From Scytonema sp. UIC 10036 (GTDB taxonomy: Bacteria > Cyanobacteriota > Cyanobacteriia > Cyanobacteriales > Nostocaceae), in assembly GCF_009725235.1 (NCBI RefSeq), contig NZ_WJFC01000106.1, positions 1-43,778 of the forward strand: a stretch of DNA of 43,778 bases, given 5' to 3'. The translations under genes were made by a program, and so were the position numbers. How positions within the stretch are numbered: position 1 is the first letter of the stretch; each line of letters opens with the position of its first letter. Positions 25,153 through 31,866 of this stretch are shown one piece after another. The notes under the pieces are model-generated. The model was given only the letters and a program-made list of their open reading frames with translations. It made no database searches and was not told where the DNA came from.

Positions 25153-25353
25153 CTAAATGGTTGCTACTTGAACAGCAGTTTCAAATGCAAACTGAAGTTC
25201 GTCAGGTGTCAATCCAGGCTGACCAAAAACTGTACCAGCGCCAATTATGAAGAGGTAGCCTGGAAGGTTAAAGTCAACCTCAACACCACCGCTAACGGTA
25301 GCAGATTCTTCAGCAGAGATTTCGGAAAACAGAACCTTATTTTCAACTTGCAT
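25153..25353 (-). CDS. Double-glycine-leader peptide precursor, 66 aa (family A)
   Basis: The first family-A gene on the strand, 66 residues. The leader is LFSEISAEESATVSGG; the core is VEVDFNLPGYLFIIGAGTVF then GQPGLTPDELQFAFETAVQVATI. Compared with the other two copies it has GAGT for GAAT, PDEL for PAEL and VATI for VETI. It lies next to the 624-bp divergent spacer that separates this minus-strand peptide array from the plus-strand PqqD-like/glycosyltransferase genes. Confidence 0.87.
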   Translation of the reverse strand: MQVENKVLFSEISAEESATVSGGVEVDFNLPGYLFIIGAGTVFGQPGLTPDELQFAFETAVQVATI

Positions 25354-25977
25354 GATCTTTAGTCCTACTGGTAAATTATTTGTTTACTTCAAGCTCCTAG
25401 TTGATTGCTTTGTTGTTTGCCGTTCAACTTATCGCTTGATTAACAATATATTCGTCAATCAATAGGTAATGCATTAACACTTTATGTAAAGTTAGTTACC
25501 AGCTTGAGAAAAGACTATTTCACGATTACGAAGTGTTATATTTCCGAAAAATACACCTACAAACTATAGTTTATTGGGATGCTCCCGAAAAAAATGCTAG
25601 CTAATGCACTGGAAGTATCTTCAAGACAATTGCAAATAGCGGCAAGTGTCATATATTTTAAAGAAATAGTAAAGATAATACGGAAAAAAAGCAATTTCTT
25701 TAAAGCTTGTGTAAAAAAATCTCATGAATGATTGATATTCTTTTATTAAGGACTTAAATAGTAGTCAGGAATATATGTTGCTGCTAGTAGCTACAAGTTT
25801 TATCGATAAGTATTTTTACAGGTGTATCCAGACGGACAGTGCTGTTGTTGTAGTTTAAGTCATCTAACAACAGTTAATCTATCTACCTAAAAGTTTGAAA
25901 GTCATTAAGATTTCGTTTTGATTGGTTTTTTTGAAATAGGTCTTGTTAGATAGCTAGCATAATTGCAGTGAGGTCAG
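25354..25977. other. Divergent regulatory spacer of the peptide island
   Basis: No gene seen. It should carry promoters for the peptide array (minus) and the PqqD-glycosyltransferase genes (plus). An 8-bp inverted repeat CTGTTGTT / AACAACAG (25842-25849, 25866-25873) lies about 105 bases before the PqqD-like start. Confidence 0.55.
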
Positions 25978-26277
25978 ATGAAAATAACCCTAGATTGCAA
26001 AGTTAGTCTTGCAAAAAACATTCTGATTCAGGAATTACAAGGAAATTCTGCTTTAGTCAACCTTCAAACTCAAGAGTATTTTTCTCAAAATGAAGTTGCC
26101 ACTGATATGCTTTGGGTACTAACAGAATCAGCATCTATTGAAGTAGCATACAGACTTCTATTAGAAGAATATGAGGTAAATGCCCAACAATTACACCAAG
26201 ACTTGCTGGGCTTTATTGAGCAATTATCTAAATATAAAATTGTTGAAATTAGTGAAAGCAACAAGAATCACAATTAG
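25978..26277 (+). CDS. PqqD-like RiPP recognition protein
   Basis: A 99-residue protein with the PqqD/lasso-B1 fold signature. An N-terminal strand region (VSLAKNILIQELQGNSALVN) runs into LQTQEYFSQNEVATDMLWVL, where the LNL.TG.YF..N..A..IW-type pattern of the family can be recognised. Two helices follow, with YEVNAQQLHQDLLGFIEQL, and then KYKIVEI. PqqD-like domains (RREs) bind leader peptides and deliver them to modifying enzymes. GAGGT lies 4 bases before the start ATG. A glycosyltransferase follows in 79 bp, and a 46-residue peptide carrying the lasso-type YxxPxLxxxG motif lies beyond it. No B2 protease or asparagine-synthetase-like cyclase is in the window, so a normal lasso pathway is not present here. 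Confidence 0.82.
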   Translation: MKITLDCKVSLAKNILIQELQGNSALVNLQTQEYFSQNEVATDMLWVLTESASIEVAYRLLLEEYEVNAQQLHQDLLGFIEQLSKYKIVEISESNKNHN

Positions 26278-26355
26278 TGTTAATCCATAACATTTAATAG
26301 TCAATAAAAATTGATTACCTTGTAAAAAAATTTAGTACATAAGGTGAATTTCGTG

Positions 26356-27555
26356 ATGCGTATATTAATGGTTGCTTCTGGGGGAATCGCAATGTTACGC
26401 CCTTTGAAGTGGGCGCTTGAGGCAGGTCATGAGGTTTGGTTAGTTTGCCCCCATAACCCCTATCCACTAAAAGAAACTCCTAACAATTATCGCTATATAC
26501 CCTTCATTTTAGAGTTAGTTAACTACTACGAGCATACAGGCGAATTACCAAAAGATGAACAAACACACCAACTGCTTCTGTGGACAGCTGCTTCACAGTT
26601 GCGTGCGATCGCCAATGAATTCCAACCGAATATCATACACGTTCATGGAATGTATTTTGGAGCGGAGTGTTGTGCTCTTGCCGAATTGCATCCACTTATC
26701 GTCTCTGCTTGGGGTAGCTTAAATAGTTTGATAGAAACACAAGAGGAACAAAGCAAAAAGATTTCTAAATTAGCAGGTATCATGTTTAAAGCTGCTGATG
26801 TTCTGATTGTAGAGGCACCAAGCCTTTTAAACAAATGCAAGCTGTGGATTAACCAATTCCAAAGAGTAGAGTTAATACACTTGGGAACAAAAACGCAGCA
26901 TTTTTGCCCTCAACCTCTCAAGTATGTCAATCAGTGGCGGCAAGCATTGGATATTCCCAACGAAGCTAAAGTACTGCTCTCTGCTCGTGGTTGGAGTAAG
27001 ATTTACAGCCATCACCAAATACTGGAGGCTTTTGCAATGGCTTATCCACACTTGCAAAAACAAACAGTGCTGGTGTTTATGAAGTTAAGACGAACCCACT
27101 CTTTGCAGGAAGCAAAAGAATATTACAACGACTTTTGCATCAGAGCAAAACAACTGGGAATGGAGCAAAATATTCGTTGGTTGCCTAGTTTGCCACATGA
27201 CATGGTACCAACAGCGTATTCTCTAGCAGATGCGATCGTTAATTACCCAATCTCTGATGCGTTTCCTTCAACTCTAGTAGAAGCTGTAGCGTGTCAAACA
27301 CAAGTGATTACCACTCGTTTGCCAGCTTATCAGGGAACCTTTGTTGAAGAGTTTTGCACTGTGGTGGAACCTCAAAATCCTACTGCTTTAGCAAAGGCAC
27401 TCATTGAAGTGGTGAATAATTCAACGGAAGAGAGAGAATATAATTTAGTAAAGGCACGGCAATTCATTATCAAGAACTACGATGAAGAAGTTTTCAAGGA
27501 AAAGTTACTGACGATTTATCAAGAAGTTGCATCTAAGGCAATACGGTTCAGTTAA
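26356..27555 (+). CDS. Glycosyltransferase, GT-B fold (family 4-like)
   Basis: A 399-residue glycosyltransferase. The N-terminal Rossmann half begins MRILMVASGG and includes PNIIHVHGMYFG. The C-terminal nucleotide-sugar half includes SARGWSKIYSHHQILEAF, NIRWLPSLPHDMVPTAYSLADAIV and SDAFPSTLVEAVACQTQVITT, the family-4 E-x7-E region. AAGGTG lies 9 bases before ATG at 26356, preferred over GTG at 26344. Placed between a PqqD-like protein and a putative RiPP precursor, it may glycosylate a peptide (inference); cell-surface sugar transfer is the alternative. The last six residues (AIRFS and part of the codon before) and the stop come from the mobile element at 27539. Without it the protein would end KVSHQKIS with TGA at 27665. 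Confidence 0.88.
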   Translation: MRILMVASGGIAMLRPLKWALEAGHEVWLVCPHNPYPLKETPNNYRYIPFILELVNYYEHTGELPKDEQTHQLLLWTAASQLRAIANEFQPNIIHVHGMYFGAECCALAELHPLIVSAWGSLNSLIETQEEQSKKISKLAGIMFKAADVLIVEAPSLLNKCKLWINQFQRVELIHLGTKTQHFCPQPLKYVNQWRQALDIPNEAKVLLSARGWSKIYSHHQILEAFAMAYPHLQKQTVLVFMKLRRTHSLQEAKEYYNDFCIRAKQLGMEQNIRWLPSLPHDMVPTAYSLADAIVNYPISDAFPSTLVEAVACQTQVITTRLPAYQGTFVEEFCTVVEPQNPTALAKALIEVVNNSTEEREYNLVKARQFIIKNYDEEVFKEKLLTIYQEVASKAIRFS

Positions 27556-27634
27556 GGATAATTGTAGGTTGGGTTGAGGAACGAAACCCAACATTCTTGA
27601 GGCGTTTGTTGGGTTTCGTTCCTCAACCGTATTT
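27539..27634 (+). mobile_element. MITE-like element, copy D (96 bp), at the glycosyltransferase 3' end
   Basis: The ends CAATACGGTT and AACCGTATTT form a 10-bp terminal inverted repeat with one mismatch. A perfect 10-bp target duplication GCATCTAAGG flanks it (27529-27538 and 27635-27644). The core is a 22-bp perfect inverted repeat (27572-27593 with 27607-27628) of the GGTTGAGGAACGAAACCC type shared with copies A-C. It is the shortest copy and its right terminal base has changed. Confidence 0.88.
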
Positions 27635-27720
27635 GCATCTAAGGTATCACATCAAAAAATAAGCTGAAGGTTAAAATCAGTTTTTTATAGCCATTACATC
27701 CACGAACAAGAGAGGTAAAA

Positions 27721-27861
27721 ATGAAGGAATCTAACCAAAAGCCAGAAAAAAAAGTCTATAAACAACCTGAGTTAATTTTACGCGGAATACTATTACGCCC
27801 TGAGGACGATTTTAGTATTAGCTTTAAAGAACCTACTACTGTTCAAAAGCCTCAACATTAA
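27721..27861 (+). CDS. 46-aa putative RiPP precursor with YxxPxLxxxG leader motif
   Basis: A 46-residue peptide. AGAGG lies 5 bases before ATG, a good ribosome site. Residues 13-22, YKQPELILRG, match the leader motif YxxPxLxxxG that lasso-peptide B1/PqqD proteins recognise. The Thr usually found at position -2 of the lasso core is not at the expected place, and the downstream part (ILLRPEDDFSISFKEPTT) has no typical Gly1...Asp/Glu ring pattern. So a classical lasso core is unlikely, but a PqqD-recognised precursor is plausible. It lies 166 bp after the glycosyltransferase and on the same strand as the PqqD-like gene. It could also be a small unrelated protein. Confidence 0.6.
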   Translation: MKESNQKPEKKVYKQPELILRGILLRPEDDFSISFKEPTTVQKPQH

Positions 27862-28123
27862 ATGCTTGCTGAATTTTTATTTTAGATAGCATCGTTTCAG
27901 AAATAAGCACGTTTAGATATTCTATCTTTTTTTCTCATATTATGAAAATACTCATTGCACTTTTAAGTAGCCAGCATCACTACGTACAACAGGAAGTATG
28001 AAAAAGCGATTGGCGATCGCTCCCCAGTCCCTCTTTTCTCGTTAAATCAGCAATTGGCAAAATCTTTGTCATAATTTAATTTTCTTGTAAAATAATTTAA
28101 CATCGGATAAAACTTCGCCGATA

Positions 28124-29413
28124 ATGATAACTTATCTGGAAACAGGGAAAGCAACAGTCCTCGAAAATTTGCGAATTGTGCGAGGACCGTATTTACAACT
28201 GGGCAGTGAGTCTAGCATTGCAATCCGCTGGGCTACTGATACTCCAGTCCAAGGCAGGGTATGGTATGGTGAGTCTCCTGAAAGGCTGTGCTTGGTGCAG
28301 GACGAAACGACTGTAACCTGTAACCACGTGGTCAAGTTAAGCGAGCTCGCACCAGATACAAAGTACTACTATGCAGTCGGTTCACCAGGGGGAATGCTGG
28401 CTGGAAAAACAGAAGAGTTCTTTTTCGTCACTGCACCACCATCAGACTTAGCACCTGAGAATGTTCGACCCTTACGTATCTGCGTTTTAGGAGATGCAGG
28501 ACGTGGAAATGACATAGCCGCAAGTGTACGGGATGGGTATCTAAAATTTACAGGAAGTCGCCATACTGACCTCTGGCTGATGCTTGGTGACAACGCTTAT
28601 GAGACTGGAACTTATGAAGAGTACCAACGGGGAATATTTGATATGTATCCCCAACTTCTTCGCAGTAGTGTCCTTTGGACAGCAATTGGCAATCATGATG
28701 CAGGCTCTGCTGATTCACTCTCACAGTCAGGTCCCTACTATGAGCTTTTCACTATGCCAACTGGTGGGGAAGTAGGTGGTTTGCCATCTGGAACAGCAGC
28801 TTATTACTCTTTTGATTATGGCAACATCCACTTTATCTGTCTCGATTCCTATGGATGCGATCGCACTCCGGAAGGCGAAATGTTAAGTTGGCTGGTACGA
28901 GATCTAGCAGCAACAGATAAGGATTGGAAAATTGCATTTTGGCATCATCCTCCCTATACAAAAGGGTCACACGATTCAGATACCGAAATTGAACTCATAG
29001 AAATGAGAGAGCGAACACTTCCCATCATAGAAGAAGCAGGAGTAGATATTGTGCTGAGCGGTCACAGCCACTCCTACGAACGTTCTTTCCTAATTGACGG
29101 ACACTATGGTACCTCAGATACCTTCACCGAACAAATGAAAAAAGATGGAGGAAGTGGGCGAGAAGGTGAATCAGGCGCATATCAAAAACCCCTTCAAGCT
29201 TCTCATGCTGGAACAGTGTATATTGTCGCAGGGACATCTGGCTTTGCCGATGAAGTATCCCCCCATCCAGCAATGTATACTTCACTAAGCATTCCGGGAT
29301 CGCTAGTGATAGATGCACACGGGAAGAGGCTTCATATCCAATTCGTTGATAACGAGGGCAACGTTAAGGACGAGTTTACAATGGTGAAAACCTGTTCTTT
29401 AATTCCAACTTAA
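28124..29413 (+). CDS. Purple-acid-phosphatase-like metallophosphatase
   Basis: A 429-residue protein. The N-terminal fibronectin-like domain (about residues 18-105: GPYLQLGSESSIAIRWAT, VWYGESPE, YYYAVG) is typical of purple acid phosphatases. The calcineurin-like catalytic domain has the five metal motifs in order: GDAGRG, LGDNAYETG, IGNHD, HHPPY and SGHSHSYER. These bind a dinuclear metal centre that hydrolyses phosphomonoesters or diesters. No signal peptide is visible, so it appears cytoplasmic or its export signal is missing. The start ATG has no strong ribosome site. It stands alone on the plus strand between the peptide island and the CRISPR array. The substrate cannot be told from sequence. 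Confidence 0.92.
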   Translation: MITYLETGKATVLENLRIVRGPYLQLGSESSIAIRWATDTPVQGRVWYGESPERLCLVQDETTVTCNHVVKLSELAPDTKYYYAVGSPGGMLAGKTEEFFFVTAPPSDLAPENVRPLRICVLGDAGRGNDIAASVRDGYLKFTGSRHTDLWLMLGDNAYETGTYEEYQRGIFDMYPQLLRSSVLWTAIGNHDAGSADSLSQSGPYYELFTMPTGGEVGGLPSGTAAYYSFDYGNIHFICLDSYGCDRTPEGEMLSWLVRDLAATDKDWKIAFWHHPPYTKGSHDSDTEIELIEMRERTLPIIEEAGVDIVLSGHSHSYERSFLIDGHYGTSDTFTEQMKKDGGSGREGESGAYQKPLQASHAGTVYIVAGTSGFADEVSPHPAMYTSLSIPGSLVIDAHGKRLHIQFVDNEGNVKDEFTMVKTCSLIPT

Positions 29414-29661
29414 GTTGTGAATTTCTTTATCAAATTCGCGGATGGGTAGCTGTAGGAAAAGAACTTGCTCAAGAAATGGCTGGATTCCTGTTGGCTTAGG
29501 GTTTGGAGGCGATCGTATAATCCGAACCATCCGCGCTCTTCACCCAGACTGGATTTCAGCCATTTTTACTCTACTCGATTTGAATTTTCCGTGCTATGAT
29601 TAATCCATCCGCGATTCCGAACCACGAAAACTACATAGGGATAAATTTTCCAGAGCCAGCC
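29414..29661 (+). promoter_or_regulatory. Probable CRISPR leader region
   Basis: 248 bp between the phosphatase and the first repeat, with no ORF. The repeat ends in ATTGAAAC on the plus strand, which in related cyanobacterial arrays marks the side away from the leader, so the leader should be here. It contains two short related motifs, CCGAACCATCCGCG and ATCCATCCGCGATTCCGAACC. The promoter is not pinpointed. Confidence 0.5.
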
Positions 29662-30491
29662 GTTGCAACTTATACTAATCCCTATCAGGGATTGAAACTT
29701 GGTAAAGCCTCCATTCTGGTATATCAGGACTAAAGGTTGCAACTTATACTAATCCCTATCAGGGATTGAAACTGAGCATAAGTAGAAGATGGAATGAGAG
29801 CTAAAAAAGTTGCAACTTATACTAATCCCTATCAGGGATTGAAACAAAAGTTTATGAAGTTCCTTCAATGAGAGGACACACGTTGCAACTTATACTAATC
29901 CCTATCAGGGATTGAAACTTTTACGCAGATGGAAGCCCAGGTAGGGTAGTAGGTTGCAACTTATACTAATCCCTATCAGGGATTGAAACAAACAGCGCAA
30001 AACGCCTAAAATGCTGCGACCGCGTTGCAACTTATACTAATCCCTATCAGGGATTGAAACCGAAAAACTTGATTTTCGATAATTAACTGTTTACCCGTTG
30101 CAACTTATACTAATCCCTATCAGGGATTGAAACACCATCTTGGCACTTAGCAACTACGGGGATAGGCGTTGCAACTTATACTAATCCCTATCAGGGATTG
30201 AAACTTGAATGCCTTGTCCGTAAGATTCACCACGGAGGGTTGCAACTTATACTAATCCCTATCAGGGATTGAAACCTCACAATAGGGCGATACAAATGCA
30301 AAAACTGGGGTTGCAACTTATACTAATCCCTATCAGGGATTGAAACGTTTTCGGGTGCTTTAGTAGCGGTTGCAGTTGGGTTGCAACTTATACTAATCCC
30401 TATCAGGGATTGAAACAGCTCTAATTATCACGTCTTGACTGACTCTACCTGCTGGTTGCAACTTATACTAATCCCTATCAGGGATTGAAAC
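29662..30491 (+). CRISPR. CRISPR array, 12 identical 37-bp repeats, 11 spacers
   Basis: Repeats begin at 29662, 29736, 29809, 29882, 29953, 30024, 30097, 30168, 30239, 30310, 30380 and 30455. Each is 37 bp, starts GTTGCAACTT and ends CAGGGATTGAAAC, with an internal hairpin AATCCC-TATCA-GGGATT. I found no repeat variants, including the last one. Spacers are 33-38 bp. The ATTGAAAC 3' end is typical of type I and III arrays of filamentous cyanobacteria and indicates transcription on the plus strand. No cas gene is in the window. The last repeat abuts the remains of a nucleotidyltransferase gene, so the distal end may have been trimmed by deletion. Confidence 0.98.
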
Positions 30492-31172
30492 GGAATTAGC
30501 AAAACGCAATGTCGAAGCTTATATCGCCAACTCGAAAACGAAAGCTGTAATGGTGACAGGCTCAGTCGTAGAAGGGGTTGAATTTCAGTTTGCTCATGCG
30601 ACGATCGCACAATGGGAAAAGGAAATTTCAACCATTTTGTCTGGGTCTGATATTCAATCTCCAATGATAAAAACGATGAGTGGAACATTGATTGGAATTC
30701 CATTGTACGGGCGAAACGTTGATTCAGAAGTGGAAAGCCAAAGCTGCAGATTATCTGGATGGACTGGCACAGAAGATGGTCGAGCATTACCTCAAGTTCT
30801 TCCCAATTTGGGGAATGTGGGAAAAGCTTGCTAGACGGGATACAAAGCTTTGGTATTATCAAATCCTCGTTGATTCAGCCTAGAATTTACTAGGTGTGTT
30901 ATCTTGGTTGAACCGCTTGTATTACTCAGCATTTCAATTCAAGCGAATGAGCAGATTTATTGAGCAAATGGAGATTGCCCCTGAAAATCTTGCCTCTCGT
31001 CTCGAAGGCTTGTTTCATCATGAAGCCCGTAGTTATCAATGAACTTGAAGCATTAGTTCGAGAAACTGTAGAGCTTGTGGAGATTCATATGCCTCAAGTG
31101 GATACTTCATCAGCAAGACGGAAATTAGGCTGGAGACAGGAGCCGTGGAAACTCAACAAATCAGATCGCTAA
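30492..31172 (+). pseudogene. Broken nucleotidyltransferase gene
   Basis: Translated pieces follow one another in different frames. First comes ELAKRNVEAYIANSKTKAV with MVTGSVVEGV, the nucleotidyltransferase GS motif. EFQFAHATIAQWEKEI and PLYG follow in the same frame, then a frameshift near 30710 into LIQKWKAKAADYLDGLAQ and FFPIWGMWEKLARRD. An in-frame TAG lies at about 30881, then NLLGVLSWLNRLYYSAFQFK. Another frameshift near 31020 leads to VVINELEALVRETVELVEIH and the end at 31172. The Asp-x-Asp metal-binding segment expected right after the GS motif is missing, which implies an internal deletion. The 5' end is cut at the last CRISPR repeat. The protein family is inferred from the GS motif and from recalled homologues of about 270 residues. 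Confidence 0.75.
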
Positions 31173-31209
31173 AATTCCCCATTTTAGTAAGTCACTTTAA
31201 TTAGGAGTA

Positions 31210-31242
31210 AAATGGAGTTAACCGTAATATTTAACTCCATTT
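31210..31242 (+). promoter_or_regulatory. 12-bp inverted repeat directly before tnpA
   Basis: AAATGGAGTTAA (31210-31221) pairs perfectly with TTAACTCCATTT (31231-31242), which touches the tnpA ATG at 31243. GGAG is inside the left arm, so the hairpin could hide the ribosome site or act as a recombinase operator (inference). Confidence 0.65.
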
Positions 31243-31824
31243 ATGCAATATCTATCCCCACAGCAAGTTTACAAACAATATGGCTATCACCCTAAAACCC
31301 TAGCGGATTGGGCAGACGATGGAAAAATAGACTATATCAGATCCCCTGGCGGTCACAGACGCTATAGCCAAGCCTCCTTAGAATCCATTAAAGGTGGAAC
31401 AGACCTACGTAAAGTAGTGCTATACGCTAGAATTTCAACAAGTGGTCAGAAACCAGAACTTGAGAACCAAATTAATTATTTAGGAAAAAATTACCCCAAC
31501 TGTGTTTGTATATCTGAAATTGGATCGGGAATGAACTTTAAGAGCAAAAGGTTCATAGCTCTGATGGAGGATGTAACCAAGGGTCAGGTTAAAGAAATAG
31601 TTGTTGCACACAAAGACCGATTAGCTAGATTCGGTTTTGAATTCATAGAGTGGTTTTGTCAATTGCATAACTGCGCTATTACTGTTCTTAACAACGCCGA
31701 ACTAAGCCCTCAACAAGAGTTAATGCAAGACTTTATGAGTATCATGCATTGTTTCAGTTCAAGATTGTACTTTTTACGGAAATATGAAAAAAAGATTGAA
31801 AAAGAGGTTGTCAATTTGGAGTAA
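31243..31824 (+). CDS. tnpA: IS607-family serine recombinase (transposase A)
   Basis: A 193-residue IS607 TnpA. The N-terminal MerR-like helix-turn-helix (about residues 1-50: LSPQQVYKQYGYHPKTLADWAD, SPGGHRRYS) binds DNA. The serine-recombinase catalytic domain begins VVLYARIST, with the nucleophile Ser in that motif, followed by QINYLGKNYP, SGMNFKSKRF and AHKDRLARFGFE, the Arg-bearing active-site helix. The C-terminus is helical (MHCFSSRLYFLRKYEKKIEKE) and has SSRLYFLRK where SGRLYGLRS-like motifs are common. It should catalyse cut and paste through a circular intermediate without target duplication. Length is normal; it looks intact. Confidence 0.95.
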   Translation: MQYLSPQQVYKQYGYHPKTLADWADDGKIDYIRSPGGHRRYSQASLESIKGGTDLRKVVLYARISTSGQKPELENQINYLGKNYPNCVCISEIGSGMNFKSKRFIALMEDVTKGQVKEIVVAHKDRLARFGFEFIEWFCQLHNCAITVLNNAELSPQQELMQDFMSIMHCFSSRLYFLRKYEKKIEKEVVNLE

Positions 31825-31866
31825 AACGTAGTATTATGTAGTCAATGTCTGGAATTGGGTACGCCA

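Noticed and set aside
25017..25362. Two plus-strand frames opposite the peptide gene at 25153
   Set aside because: They are antisense to a clear Gly-Gly peptide gene and show no ribosome site or motif.
27721..27861. Reading the 46-aa peptide as a classical lasso peptide precursor
   Set aside because: No Gly1 with Asp/Glu at ring position 7-9, no Thr at -2, and no lasso cyclase or B2 protease in the window; only the leader motif supports a link.
30428..30862. 144-codon minus-strand frame antisense to the last CRISPR spacer and repeat and to the nucleotidyltransferase remnant
   Set aside because: It reads through a CRISPR repeat and is explained as an antisense shadow of the pseudogene.
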